Notes under the pieces: model-generated
Databases searched by the model: none
What the model was told of the DNA's origin: nothing
Seen by the model: the letters and a program-made list of their open reading frames with translations, nothing else
Translations under genes and position numbers: made by a program
DNA from: Scylla paramamosain
Lineage: Eukaryota > Arthropoda > Malacostraca > Decapoda > Portunidae
NCBI RefSeq assembly: GCF_035594125.1
Contig: NC_087152.1
Span: forward strand, 14,321,001-14,385,000
Length of the DNA: 64,000 nt
Reading direction: 5' to 3'
Shown: positions 48,169 to 60,589 of the stretch, in pieces
How the letters are laid out: each line of letters opens with the position of its first letter
Numbering within the stretch: the first letter of the stretch is position 1

Positions 48169-48662
48169 TGATAGGTGGATGTAGGTAGGTAGGTATGTTT
48201 TGTAAAGGGATTGCCACGTGTAGATCTGCTTGCTTCTTGTAACTTTCCTTGTGCTCTTATGTTCTTGTAGATGGATGTAGGTATGCATGTTTTATAAAGG
48301 AATTATCATTTGGAGTTCTACCGGTTTTTGCACCTTCCTTTAAGCTCTGTAGATGGATGCATGCATGTTTTATATAGACACTGCCACATGTAGGACTATG
48401 ACATCTTGCAACTTTCCTTATGTCGTGTCCTTGTCGATCGCTGTAAACATGCAAGAACCGCCACATGTAAGCTTACTGGCTTCTTACAACTTCCCCCTTA
48501 TATCCTCATGTTCTTGTAGAGGTGTGTTTTATACAGGGACTGCCACTTGTATACCTCCTGGTTCTTGCAGCTTCCCTTATGCCCTTGTGTTCTTGTAGAT
48601 ATGAAGGAACCGCCATGTGTAGGCTTACTGGCTCCTTACACCTTCCCTTAATGTTCTTAGTG
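48169..48662 (+). repeat. LINE-B 3' tail amplified as a minisatellite, about 6 copies
   Basis: The tail block gattgccacgtgtagatctg is found at about 48211, then decayed at 48305, and again at about 48381, 48461, 48540 and 48610; spacings are 94, 76, 80, 79 and 70. Each copy carries the preceding ttttataaagg part, the ttcttgcagcttcccttatg part and a gttcttgtagat junction. Other LINE-B copies in the window have this tail once. Confidence 0.8.
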
Positions 48663-48977
48663 ATTGATCGCGTGAAGCAGCGCCGTGTTATGTTATTGGT
48701 GAGGCCTCGTGACGCCCTCCCCCCACCTCAGCACAGCCGCGCCGCCTGAGTAATGGCCCCCAGAATGTAGTGGTGATATTGGCTCCCATCCTGACGCAGT
48801 GTTACGCATCACCCTGACAACGTACCAACAGAAGGCCTGCGGTGTCACCTCGAGGGCACGTGTAGGATCCGAGGTGTTTGTAATGAGATCCCGTCCTTAC
48901 CGTGGTGCCTTTTTTCTTTTCTGGCGCTGTGGTGTTGTGAGGTTATTGCTTGTTTCGTGAATAGGTGAATTACTCTT
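48663..48977. other. Unique GC-moderate stretch, no recognised gene
   Basis: No splice-bounded exon was recognised. Confidence 0.4.
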
Positions 48978-48978
48978 G

Positions 48979-49010
<32 letters not shown>

Positions 49011-49012
49011 GC
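48978..49012. repeat. (TTG)n-(GGT)n repeat
   Basis: Short compound trinucleotide repeat. Confidence 0.9.
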
Positions 49013-49159
49013 TTTGATTGGTTTGGTTTGTTTGTGTGTTTTGCTGTTTTTTTTTATTCTATATTTCATTTATTTATTTTTTATCTGCCTTTTGTGTGTG
49101 TCTGTGTGTGTGTGTGTACCCGTGTAGTGTGCTTTCTTGAGAGTCGCACACTACATAGT

Positions 49160-49380
49160 TACATGTCTACGTATTTATCTATCTATCTGTTTATCTATCT
49201 ATCTGTCTATATATCTTTGTCTGTTTATCTGTCTGTCTGTCTGCGTGTCTTTCTGTTTGCTTGTCTTTCTATCTGTCTGTCTATCTATCTATCTATCTAT
49301 CTTTCTATCTGTCTATCTATTTATCTATGTATTTTCTTTTCTATCTACCTTTCTACCTATCCATCCTTCCATCCACCTCT

Positions 49381-49414
<34 letters not shown>
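49160..49414. repeat. Degenerate (TCTA/TCTG)n repeat ending in (CA)n
   Basis: Tetranucleotide units to about 49345, then catcc units and a CA run at 49382-49414. Confidence 0.92.
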
Positions 49415-49417
<3 letters not shown>

Positions 49418-50079
49418 ACCCAAGTAACAAGCCAACCCCGATCTCCAGCCCACCTTACCCTCACCGCCACCAACAACCCTACACATACACACACACACAC
49501 GCACTGTTTGTGTATCCAAGACGTGTGTGTGTGTGTGTGTACGTGTAGGTACGTATAAACGCGCGTGTCCGTCAGTGTGTGCCTGCGTCTCTGCATCTGA
49601 GTCTGTGTACACGGTGAGTGACGAGGGGCGGAATGGTGCGGGGTCGCTGAGAATTGGATTGCACAAGTAAGACTGGGGGCGTGTCTGAATGCTCGTGATC
49701 TGAAGCCCCTTTTAGCGTGATGGACGGCAGGGACACACAGGGACAGACACAGGGAGACATACAGGGGGACACAGGGCGAGGCGAGGTGAGGCGGAGCACA
49801 GAGACACATGCAGTTTTTAATCCGTGTCAAGAAAATAACTGCATAGGAAAACGAAGTCTCATCAAAGCTCTCAAAGGGAAGATTGATGAGTGAGAGCGAC
49901 CAGGAGGAAGTGCAAGCAAAGGAGGAATGTGTGTAGGGAGAAAGAGAAGAGAAGGGAAGGTGTTAATGGAAGCAGTGATGTACCTCTGTGATAGGAAGGC
50001 GAGTATATAAGGATTACCGCTTCTCCTTCGTATTGCCTGCCATTCACATCCCGTCCAGGTGATAGATGGAGAGCATTCC
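49415..50079. other. Mostly unique, small CA and GT patches
   Basis: CA patch at 49482-49500 and GT patch at 49523-49540. The minus-strand frame 49357-49830 spans these and looks spurious. No gene recognised. Confidence 0.4.
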
Positions 50080-51330
50080 CACCAGTCTCTGTACAAGTAA
50101 ACCAGACAGATAGGCCACAAAGGGAAAGTGTCCTAAGATTGATTAACATTCTATCCTGGAAAATGTAAAAATTGGGAATATGTAACGTTATAGTAATGAA
50201 ACAAAAGGAAAAAGATTGAATTTTCTCTCCCATTTATATAAAACATAGAGGGCATAAAGGAAAGTTGACGAGAAATTGATTAACATTCTGTCCTGGAAAA
50301 TGCAAAAAATATAGGAATATGTAACGTATACCAATGAAAGAAAAGGAAAAGATTGACAGCCTTAGTTTAGTCCCATCTGACTAAACCATGTAGGACACAA
50401 AAGGGAAGGTGACATAAGATTGATTAACATTCTGTCCTGGAAAATGTAAAGATGTGCGAATATGTAACGTATAGCAATGAAACAAAAAAAAAAAAAAGAT
50501 TTATAATTTTTTTCTCCCATTTAACTAAGCCATGTAGGACGTAAAGAAAAGGTGGTATGAGATTGAAGATTATTACTACCTATTTTGTACAGGAAGCATT
50601 TGTGTATGTAAGAAAACGCAACTGTAAGAGAATTCTGAGTGGAAAAATGCGTGCAGAGTTTTCAAGAGAAGGAAAATAAGGTAGAATCGTGACACTTTAA
50701 AAATGGACAAAGTAACGCATCAAAGAATGAAACAAAAGGAAAAACATGAACAGTATTCTCTCGTCTAACTAAACTAGATGAACAGTATTTGCCCCCATCT
50801 AACCGAAGCAAGTATCATAAAGAAGAAAACTGGTATGTAAGGGGTTGAAGACAAATATTCTGACCAGGAAGAATTTGTCTGTGTAATTAAACGCTACAGT
50901 ATGGAAATATATGAATGGAAGAAATGCTTGCAGAATTTTCAAGGGGAAGGAAATGAAGCTGGAGTCGAGTTAGTGTAAAAAAAAAAATGGTTAATGAAAT
51001 GCGTCTAGGAAGGAAATAAATGGAAACTGGTGGACAGTATTCACTTGACTAACTGAACTAGATGGACAGTATTCACCCCGTCCAAGTAAACCAGACAGAC
51101 AAGAAATAAAGGAAGGATGATACGAGATTAAATTCTAACATTCTGTCCCTGAAGTTTTTGTCTGTGTGACCAAACGCTACACCAAATAAATATATGAATG
51201 GAAAAGATGCTTGCAGAGATTTCAAGGGGAGGGAAATGAAGATGAAGCCGAGTTAGTGTAAAAATGAGGAGTGTAATGCATCTAGAAATTAAACAAAAGG
51301 AAGAGCGTGTTCTCGTGTGTGATGAGGTAA
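50080..51330. repeat. Tandem array with short (about 140 bp) and long (about 283 bp) units
   Basis: Block gattaacattctgtcctgga begins near 50141, 50277, 50422, 50562, 50843 and 51127. The first spacings are 136, 145 and 140; the last two are 281 and 284. The long units contain extra blocks, gcttgcagaattttcaaggg and agtcgagttagtgtaaaaa, absent from the short ones, and two copies of gatgaacagtattcgcccc-like sequence. Confidence 0.85.
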
Positions 51331-52430
51331 AGATGCTCTCACTCTTTGCTTATTCCGCTTCGTGTTTCATTGCTGCCTTGTGAGTGGGGGGGGGAGGGGT
51401 GTTGATGCTGACTCTTCACCGTGTTTTTTCTCCTTTTGTCTGGCTATACGCTTTCACTCTTCATTCTACTTGTGGTGTATTTTCCAAAATTTTCCCTTGC
51501 TACACGAAAAAGTTGATTTTCTTTTATATAATTATTCCTCATCTAAGTAAGGGTGATTTTTTTTTAAAGTTTTCTTCTTCCATGGGAGATTAAAAGCGAT
51601 TTTTTTTTTGTATTCACGATAGATTAATCTCGTAAAATTTTATTAATTCATTAAGAGTTTATTTTATTTTATTTTTGTTTTGTTTTGTTCAAGGAAGCTT
51701 GATTTCTTGAAAAAGTGTTATCAGTTCAGGAAAAGTTGATATTGAATAGTTTCCTTCCGCCGGTAATGTTATTTATTTTTTTTAAGAATTTCATTTTTCA
51801 ACGGAAGGCTCTTCAAGTTTTTCCTCATTCGTGGAAAATTAATCTTATAGCAGGTTTTTTCATTAACTGAAGACTTTAAGGTTTTCTTCATTCGCGAGAG
51901 ATTTTCTTATTAAAAATTCTCTTCGTCATCATAAAGTTCACAGCTCACCCACAGCACTTCCCTCCCCATACTTGAGTGGCCTTCCCATCTCCCACTCTCT
52001 CACTTTACCACGTCCTCATTCCATCATTACATCACTCCATTAGTCTCCATCCACTCTGCACGCCACCTCACCACCTCACCTTCCTCCTGCCAGTCATTAC
52101 TTTCCCTTCCCTCTTATCCCCACTCTTGCGCCTTCCGTCTCTCTTTCTCCACTCATTTCCCTCTTAACCTCTCTTTACTTTCGTCCTCCCTCATCCCGTC
52201 CTTGGCTCGCCTCGCCGCGGCAGGAAGGGTCGCTGGGTTGATGAGGAACCAAGTGGAGGGAGGGAGGCAGACATGCAAATGAAGCACATTGAAGGGGGAT
52301 GCATGCTTACAAATCTACGTTCATTACAGTCTCAGCATGTAGCACCACCCACACGCTAATGCATGACTCTACTGCTGCTGATGTTGATGTTGAGTATGCA
52401 CAGACAGACAGAGAGACAGACACGTACTCA
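51331..52430. other. T-rich then C/T-rich unique stretch
   Basis: 51480-51930 has loosely recurring gaaaattga/ttcttc motifs that may be an eroded 55-60 bp repeat; 51940-52200 is pyrimidine-rich. No gene recognised. Confidence 0.35.
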
Positions 52431-52576
52431 TAATAAGAAGTCATGTATTAAAAATATTCATGGTTTATGAGAAAATGTGATGAAATGATATTAAAAAATG
52501 CGTGACACAACAAACTTGACTTATTTCCCTGCAAAGATAAAACTGCCTCATTTAATGATGATGTGTATGCGCGCGT

Positions 52577-52623
<47 letters not shown>

Positions 52624-52830
52624 GTAAGAAGTCATGTGTAAAATATATTCATAGTTTGTACGTGACACATCAAGCTTGACTCAGTTCTGTATAATGATAA
52701 TACCAATATTTGATTTATTAGTTTGGAATGCCAGTAGTTTCTTCTCAGTTCGAATTTTGATAGTTTATATTTAATATTGTATTATTTTTGAATGCCAGTA
52801 CTTTGTTCTCGGTTTATAGTTAGCACCGTA
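52431..52830. repeat. Two short duplications
   Basis: Block aagaagtcatgtattaaaaa with cgtgacacaacaaacttgac occurs at 52434 and about 52625, flanking a (CA)n at 52580-52616. Then tgaatgccagtactttgttc-like blocks occur about 66 bp apart near 52727 and 52793. Confidence 0.6.
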
Positions 52831-53430
52831 TTAGTTCTATAATGGCAATAGCAGATGTGTGAACTGTAGTGTTGTAATGGGGAATATCATTTTGGGACTC
52901 TCTTTTCGGAAATGTAAATAAAGTTTAACAGTTTAATTATTCGTTGTTCCCAAATGAAGCAAGTCAGTGGGTTGGGCGTGATCGACAACGGGTTCAGTGT
53001 AATCAACTCGTTTCTTTCTGCAAACGAAACAGTATCGAATAGTTTAATTACGTACGTGTTTGTTTTGTTGTTTCGGGCGGTGTTGTTGTTTGATGGCTTA
53101 ATGAAGCAATTATTTCAGTTGTGCCTTCCAGGTATTGTGTGATGCCTCACGGTCCCGTGACTCATTGCTCCCATTGCTCAGTGTTCGCCTCATTCAGTGA
53201 AGCACAGCGCCATTCACCACCTCGGGACGCAGGCATCGGTTATTGGGTTCTGTGCTGGTCACCTTCTTTCACACATTCATTACTACGTGTAATTATCAAA
53301 TTCCAAACAATTACCTGGTAAACAAAGGCTGTAATGGATGAGGAAATAACATTGGAAACATTTATTAATGGCCAAACACGTGTGTTACAATCACGTTTGG
53401 TGTTAGATTAATGTCAGCATTTTGTATAAG
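52831..53430. other. Unique stretch, no recognised gene
   Basis: No element or exon recognised. Confidence 0.4.
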
Positions 53431-53910
53431 CAAAAAAAAAAAAAAAAAAAAAAAAATCAGGCAAAAAGTGAAGTAGAAATGAATACCTAGTATATAAATT
53501 AAAAGAAAAAACTAATACAATGTGAATAAATAATATTAATAAGATTACAATCATGCAAATTTCAAAATACTACAAACAAAATTGAAAATTCGTAAAAAAA
53601 AAGACGTTAATTCCTTATTAATTAATAACCTCATTCAAAACTTATTAAATTTCTCTATTGATCTTTAAAAGTTAAATTGATGACATGACACTGATTTGAT
53701 TAATGTGAAGGCCAGAAGTCATGCATGTTACTTTCAGTTCAATTACTGCAACGGTTTGCGCAAAAAAAAAAAAAATAAATAAAAAATAAATAAATAAATA
53801 AAAATAAAATTAATAAATAAAAAAATAAAGAAAATAAATGAATGAATAAATAAATAAATAAGAATTAAAATAAAAATGAAAATAAATCAATAAATAAAAA
53901 AAAAGTTTGT
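53431..53910. repeat. A-rich region with poly-A and (AAAT)n
   Basis: A 27-base A run at 53431-53457 and an aaataaata-rich tract at 53761-53905. No LINE sequence was found upstream of either. Confidence 0.7.
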
Positions 53911-54759
53911 TCGCCCGCTCAGTACTAGTGACAATGATCAAATTATCATAAAATCACCAGTTGTTAATCAAAATAAGATAAAGGTTTAATTGTAGCGGAT
54001 GAACAGCTTGAGACGATTATTAACCTTTTGATCAACAAGAACTTTTATGCCCAACTTAATAAAATCATCTGACGGTATTCAAATGACAATGAAACTGGTG
54101 AAACTAATAAAAAAGAAAAAAAAAAAAATACGAAGCAATCTCCTGTAGTTTGTGACGAAGATTTTAGAAAGTGTCCCATCCCTTGTACACGATTTTCGTC
54201 ATGATCATTAGACTCAGCTGTGATGTAAGAACCAAACACGTTTACCAAAACTCGGGAAAGAAAGGAAAAAAGTTTACAAGAAGAAAATTTTGTAAATATT
54301 TATTTTGATATGTTTTCCACCGAACGTTTTTGCGTTTCCATAATCTGTTTGTTAGTAATTCAATTGTTTTTGGGTGGGTTTTGAGATAAAAAGGAAACAA
54401 CGACCTGTAAAAAGAGTTTATCGTAAAAATAATTATCGTATTAATTTAATTTAATTTATTTGTTTTTGTTTTTATTTAATTTTATTTCATCATCATGATT
54501 TTTTATGCCAAACCTTTCCAAAATGTTATTTCTGCACGTATAGGAGTCGCCAGTGATGTGCACCGCGTTACGCTTTTGTCTGACAGCAGCGCCTCATCCT
54601 TCACGTATTAACACTTTCGCATGAGAGGGAATTGGTCCAATAAATCTTTGTTTCGAATCTCATATTCATTTCAGATGTAAAATTATTATAATTATCAGCG
54701 GCATTAAATTAATGAATATAGGCAGTAAAATCAGTGATGGCCAAATCTGTACAGTTGTT
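53911..54759. other. AT-rich unique stretch, no recognised gene
   Basis: No element, RNA or exon recognised. Confidence 0.4.
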
Positions 54760-55035
54760 GCCTTGAATTGATAACCTAACAGAAAAACAAATGCTAAATA
54801 TCTAAAAAGTCACATTGGCAGTTGCTCAAAATGGGAAGGAGGGAAAAGAAGGGAGTGGGAGGGAGAGAAGGAAGGCACCAGGGGCGTGTAAAGTTTGAAT
54901 AGATAACATATAAGAAAAATAAATGTTTAATATTTAAATTGTCAGTGGCAGTTGCTTAGAATGGGGAGTGAAGGGAAGGGACAAGGACAGGAGACGGGTA
55001 GGAGGAGGAAGAGAGCAACAGGAGCGGGTGGAGTT
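54760..55035. repeat. Two-copy tandem repeat, about 131 bp
   Basis: Block gaattgataacctaacagaa ... ggcagttgctcaaaatgggaa at about 54766 recurs at about 54897 as gaatagataacatataagaa ... ggcagttgcttagaatgggg, each followed by purine-rich sequence and aggggcgtgtaaagttt / aggagcgggtggagttt. Confidence 0.8.
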
Positions 55036-55236
55036 TGTGAGTGGCTGTATTGCTGCTTTTCCTGCCACGCTATTTGTCATAAGATCCTGATGTGTGAGAA
55101 CTGAGTGTTTCAGAATACAGGCACTACAATATTAGAGGCTGACAGTGATGATGATGATGATAAATGGTGGGTCGAGGGTGTGAGTTGCTACAGTGCTACT
55201 TTTCCTGCTATGCTTGTCTATTTCCCATATAGGCTC
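55036..55236. repeat. Two-copy tandem repeat, about 142 bp, with (GAT)n
   Basis: Blocks gtgagtggctgtattgctgc at 55036 and gtgagttgctacagtgctac at about 55178, both followed by ttttcctgc. An attagaggctgacagtgatg block with GAT repeats sits between; related blocks with longer GAT runs lie at about 55519 and 55662. Confidence 0.65.
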
Positions 55237-55395
55237 GTATTCAGTAACGCTTTGCTTTCTCACCACAAATGTTTTCAAAGACCACAGAAATGGTTTCCCG
55301 TTTTCTCAAAATTGTTTCTTATTATGATAATTAAAAAAAATCTTGTTAATTTGTCTCTAGAACCGTAAAAATATCCTTTAAAATCCGTGTAGCTT
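55237..55395 (-). repeat. Monomer of the 130-bp family, minus orientation
   Basis: Reverse complement reads agcgttactgaatac, gtggtctttgaaaacatttg, gtggtgagaaagc and, at the other end, tttttacggttctagagaca. This is the same order as the plus-strand monomers of 36720-38100. Confidence 0.75.
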
Positions 55396-55530
55396 TGAGT
55401 AGAGCCTTTTGAAAGCAGTGGAAGTGTGGCGCAGAAGTGATGTTCCTTAGTCCTGGTGAGACAACACAGTGCTTTAGAATACCTTACACCTAGACCTTAC
55501 AGTGCAACCTTACTATTTTAGAGGCTGGGA

Positions 55531-55568
<38 letters not shown>

Positions 55569-55724
55569 TGGATGGTGAATATAGTGTGTTTGTGTGTGTG
55601 TGTGTGTGTGTATGCCAAGTGAGTATGTGATGCTGACACTAGTACAAGTGCTGGAATGCAATCTTAGAGGCTGACAATGATAATGATAGTGAAAAGAGTA
55701 TATTTGAGTAGTAAATGTGTGCGT
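55396..55724. repeat. GAT- and GT-repeat patches with related flanks
   Basis: (GAT)n at 55530-55565, (GT)n at 55588-55612; the attttagaggctgggaatga and atcttagaggctgacaatga blocks show that this continues the 55036 repeat. Confidence 0.6.
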
Positions 55725-56639
55725 GCGTGCGCCATGCGATGTTCAGCTCTGAACGCCTTCAACTCCTCACTCCGATGCGCATGGCTTCTCCCTCTGCATG
55801 GAAACGCCGCTGTCTGTCTGTCCGCCGCCACACTCCAGTTCACAAACCTCATTTCCTGCAGACCTAATCCCTACCTCACCTGAACCACCACCACCACCAC
55901 CACCACCACCACCACCACCACGACCAACCTGCCTGCCTCCCTGCCTGCCTGCTTGCCTGCCTCATCACCTCCCAACCTCATCTTCCCAGCGCCCATTCTG
56001 CTCCCGTGAACACAGTCTCTACAAGTGAAGCAGGAAAGTGATGTCCCTTATTCTCTTCCTTGCTCCCTTTCTGCCGTCCTTCCTTCCTTCATCTTCATCA
56101 TCTTCATCATCAGCACTATCATTATTGTTATTATTTGAGGAAGCTAGTCATGCGCAGTGAAAGAAAAGATGAAGGAAGGAAAGTGTTTGTCTCCATGTTC
56201 CTTTCTTATCTTCTGTCACTGTCCACTGACACTGTTGTTATAGTTCTTCCTGGTGGTAAAAAAGGGACGTTACTGGTCAGGACTGGGATGAAAGGGTGGA
56301 GTTATGATACTGGTTTAAGTTTGCATTATACGAGATGAAAGGAGTTGCGATACTGATTAAATCTTGCATTATGTAAATGGACTTTATTATAATCTAGGGA
56401 TGAAAGGATGAGGGAGTCAAGATGCTACTTGAGTCTTACACGAGACTAGAGTAAAATGGATAAAACCAGGGTGAAATTAGAAAGCTATCAATATAGTAGT
56501 GAGAAGGAAGGGGAGATGCACTGGCTCAGAAGAGCAGTAACGATGAAAGTAGTGGCAGAAGGTAACGAGACACTGGAACGTTGCGATTACATAAAATTAC
56601 TTACCGAAGACATATAAGAAATGAGAAACTATTACATAA
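55725..56639. other. Unique stretch with (CAC)n patch
   Basis: CAC repeat at 55885-55922, gcctgcctccct-type patch to 55960, and a loosely repeated gatgaaaggatga / ttgcattat pattern at 56275-56460. No gene recognised. Confidence 0.4.
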
Positions 56640-57015
56640 CATCTATTTACTTTGCTATACCAGTTTTGTCATTAAAAAATACCTGTTCTCTCTTACGTTT
56701 CATTATTTCGTGACAAAAACAATCTTCTTATATTTTGTGGAATATTTCGTGATGAAAAATAACTGTTCTCTCTCAAGTTTTGATTAACGAGTATATTCCG
56801 TAGCGCCTTATGTTTTATGGAACATTTCGAGGTAAAAATAGCGCTTTCCTGTTACGTTTAGATGAATATATCATGACAAAGCATAACAGTTTGCTTTCAT
56901 AAATGTTTCGAGGTAAAAGAGAAAGGAAAATAAATAAAAAAAAAAGATAGCGGTTTCCTTTTACAAACGTCTTGATAAATATTCCGTGACAAAAAATAGT
57001 CGTTCTCCCTCTCTC
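56640..57015. repeat. Tandem array, about 70-107 bp unit, about 5 copies
   Basis: Block aaaaataactgttctctctc with ttacgtttcattatttcgtgaca-type continuation recurs near 56684, 56754, 56833, 56890 and 56940. Confidence 0.7.
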
Positions 57016-57321
57016 TCCCTCTCTTCTCTCTCACGATGTTTGGAGCCCTGCAGCAGGTAATGGTCCTCCTCAGTTTCCGATCTTATGCACCACCTCGTGT
57101 TTTCGCTCTGCTCTCCACCGCCATCCATCTTAGTTTATTGCTTCAAGCCTCTTCGCCACGTATATAGATTTTCCTTCTACTTCCCTCTCTTCCTTCGCCC
57201 CTCTTCTTTTTTGCATTGTTTTTTTTTTCTCTCACTTCTTTCTCTTTTCTCTTGTTTAGGTTTTCGTTGGTGGAACTTAGGGAGACTTCTTAAAATCCTG
57301 CAGAATGATTTATTGCTGTTA

Positions 57322-57323
<2 letters not shown>

Positions 57324-57397
<74 letters not shown>
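57324..57397. repeat. (GA)n microsatellite
   Basis: Pure GA run. Confidence 0.97.
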
Positions 57398-57399
<2 letters not shown>

Positions 57400-57489
57400 A
57401 TTTTGTGTTTATGTATTTACTCAGTCGTAGTAAACAAGACTTGAGCTACAGTTGTGTGGTTCTGTCTCCATATCTGTATTTGTTCAGTC

Positions 57490-57490
<1 letters not shown>

Positions 57491-57550
<60 letters not shown>

Positions 57551-57559
57551 TGTGTGTGC
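57491..57559. repeat. (GT)n microsatellite
   Basis: GT run with one gag interruption near 57548. Confidence 0.97.
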
Positions 57560-57729
57560 GTGCGCAGCTATTAACCTTTAACAGCAGACCTGCAAAAAAG
57601 TCTGTTAACCATCAAGTTTGCGATGTTACATTCAGATCAGCAAATGCATTCAGGCCTCATCACGGCTGAAAAATATTGATATTGTAACCTATAAATCATG
57701 TATTGCCGTGATAAACCTTTGACATGAAG

Positions 57730-57731
<2 letters not shown>

Positions 57732-57797
<66 letters not shown>
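57732..57797. repeat. (CT)n microsatellite
   Basis: Pure CT run. Confidence 0.97.
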
Positions 57798-57804
<7 letters not shown>

Positions 57805-58053
57805 CTTTTTTACTTGCTTATATATAAACATTTCGTCTTTCGCTACGTGCTGCGGACGGTGGCGGGTGGAGTTGTACAGCATTATGGAGCGTGGCTGTGA
57901 CCGTGAGTAGCAAGTGGCGCTGAACAAATTGATAACATTTAATTGCAGGCAAAAGCTCATATCTGAACATGTTTCCGAATCCTGCCTGCCGTGTTATTTA
58001 TATTGAACTTCCGCGTGATGTAGTATAGTTATTACACGTGAAGCTTGGTATGC

Positions 58054-58054
<1 letters not shown>

Positions 58055-58120
<66 letters not shown>
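58055..58120. repeat. (GA)n microsatellite
   Basis: Pure GA run; a CCA/CCG-rich patch follows at 58150-58192. Confidence 0.97.
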
Positions 58121-58125
<5 letters not shown>

Positions 58126-58284
58126 TGTCAGAAGTAACATACCCACTTCCACGACCGCCTCCACCACCACCACCACCACCGCCGCCTCCGCCAGTCGACC
58201 CAGCCTGTACGGAAAAGAATAAATCGCAGGATGCACCAAGTCATGTTTTGATTCTCCAACAAGCCGTGGTCTGCTCACTCACCC

Positions 58285-58406
<122 letters not shown>

Positions 58407-58549
58407 TTTATCACTTTTCCACAATTTTGATGTATTTCTTCTGGGTGTTTTATTTATTTATGTATTTATTTATTTATTTTATCAGGAAGCTTGTATATAA
58501 TACATAATTTAGTCTTGTGTGTACGTGTTTTCGCTTGTGGTTTCTCTAT

Positions 58550-58625
58550 CTTCTTCTTCTTCTTTTTCTTCTTCGTCTTCGTCTTCGTCTTCTTCTTCTT
58601 CTTCTTCTTCTTCTTTTCTTCTTTT
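58550..58625. repeat. (TTC)n-(GTC) imperfect repeat
   Basis: CTT units with cgtctt variants; followed by (TTTG/TTTA)n to about 58675. Confidence 0.9.
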
Positions 58626-58745
58626 CTTTATTTTTTGTTTATTTGTTTATTTGTTTACTTCTTTATTTCTTTATTTTCTCTCTCTTCGATGTTCCACCAA
58701 CTACAAAACACCAACCAATCTGACCGACGTACACGCATAAGGCAG

Positions 58746-58747
<2 letters not shown>

Positions 58748-58780
<33 letters not shown>
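58748..58780. repeat. (CA)n microsatellite
   Basis: Pure CA run. Confidence 0.95.
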
Positions 58781-58782
<2 letters not shown>

Positions 58783-59039
58783 TCTAAACCACAGTAAGGT
58801 TCCCAGGCTGGCCAGAAAGACAGACACCTTTGACATGACTTGTAGCACCGTGCCTGCAGTTCTCATAAGCACCGTACAGAGAGCAGTGCACAATCCCGCC
58901 AGCCAGCCGCACTAATGCATCCCGGAGCTATAGGGAAAGTATGTATCGGTTCCCTTACCATCAGCCTGCACGCTTTCATACGTTATCCCGCCAGCCGTTC
59001 CACATGCTGCACTTATTACCTCCGCTTCTCTGCACGCCA

Positions 59040-59640
59040 GCTCCACTCTTCCCTCACTGTGTTGATGTTCTCTCCCGTATTATCTTTGCATGCTGGTATC
59101 CCTTCCCTGACTTTTTTTTTTTTTTTCTCCACTGCTTCCTCCCAGCAGATATGTTTGTCATGTACCCCTCCTACCTGTCCTCTGTTTTCTCTTGATCCGT
59201 AATCATTTCACTGCCTTAGTTCACCTCGCTTGTTTCCTTGTGTTATCTCTTTTCTGATTTTTCACTGCTTCCATCTCGCCTACATCTCAACCTCAATCTC
59301 CAGTTTTCCAGTTGTCCGTAATCTTTTTCACTGCCTTAGTTCAATGCCCCCTTTCTCTTCCTATGTGTTATCCCTTCTATATATTTTTTTTTTTCACTGT
59401 TTCCTCCCAGCGCATATGCAACATGTACCCCTCCTACCTCTCCATTCTCAGCCTCCACCCTCCCTTCGGCCGTAATATTTTTCACTGCCTTAGTTCAGTG
59501 CATCTCTTGTGTTCCCTTGCGTCATCCTTTCTCTAACTTTTCGCTGCTTCTTTCTCTGTGCATATATACTCTTCCTACTGAAATTTTTTTTTACTCACTG
59601 CCTCAGTTCAATGTCCCTTCCCTGTTCTTTATTCCCTCCC
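59040..59640. repeat. Tandem array, about 115-152 bp unit, 4-5 copies
   Basis: Block cactgccttagttcaatgcc recurs near 59209, 59330, 59482 and 59597. A tttcactgcttcctcccagc-like block recurs near 59130, 59262, 59395 and 59540, and a gtacccctcctacctctcc block near 59163 and 59425. Confidence 0.85.
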
Positions 59641-59772
59641 CTGCCCTTTCTCCCTCCATTCCTGGTGTTCAGAGGTGAGGGAGTAGGGCGCCATCACTAG
59701 CAGCAACAGGCACACAGCAAACACAGCAGGCAGTTAGCAGCTCTATACACTGAACCTTCTCGTACATCGCGT

Positions 59773-59840
59773 GGCTTTGTGGTATAATGGTCGTCTCGCT
59801 GCTTAAATGTTGTGGGTTCGGTTCTTGGTCATTACAGTTT
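59773..59840 (+). tRNA. tRNA-like sequence, probably SINE head or pseudogene
   Basis: TGGTATAATGG at 59780-59790 is a perfect A box (TRGYNNARNGG). GGTTCGGTTCT at 59815-59825 is a B box with two mismatches, at normal spacing of 35 bases. The would-be acceptor strands (ggctttg before, tcattac after) do not pair, so this is not a working tRNA. It may be the head of a tRNA-derived SINE. Confidence 0.4.
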
Positions 59841-59874
59841 TTAGGTAGGAGAGGTAGCGTTTTGGAGAGATGGC

Positions 59875-59879
<5 letters not shown>

Positions 59880-59910
<31 letters not shown>
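59880..59910. repeat. (CT)n microsatellite
   Basis: Short pure CT run, about 40 bp after the tRNA-like sequence. Confidence 0.95.
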
Positions 59911-59914
<4 letters not shown>

Positions 59915-60190
59915 ACGTTTTTTTTTTTTTTCAGCGCCATTACTCGACTAGTTTTCAATGCACTCGTATGCAGGTGAATCGTAATGAATTTCTATCCTCC
60001 TGCCGCACTCTGGTCTGGCCACGCGATGCTGTTCATTGTTGAGTCGCCGCTGTACGACCTCTGTGCATACTGTGGGGCAAAAATGGCGTTATTACCGAGG
60101 CTTTGCATGCGGATATGTTAGGTTCGAGTGCTTGGAAAAGAAACATAATTGGAATTTATAGTTTTCCCTAAAAAAAGAAAGAAAAAAAAA

Positions 60191-60589
<399 letters not shown>

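Noticed and set aside
53431..53457. Poly-A run as a LINE or retrogene tail
   Set aside because: No LINE or processed gene sequence was found just upstream; it may be a simple A expansion.
60090..60115. Second tRNA-like B box (ggttcgagtgc)
   Set aside because: No matching A box at acceptable spacing was found upstream.
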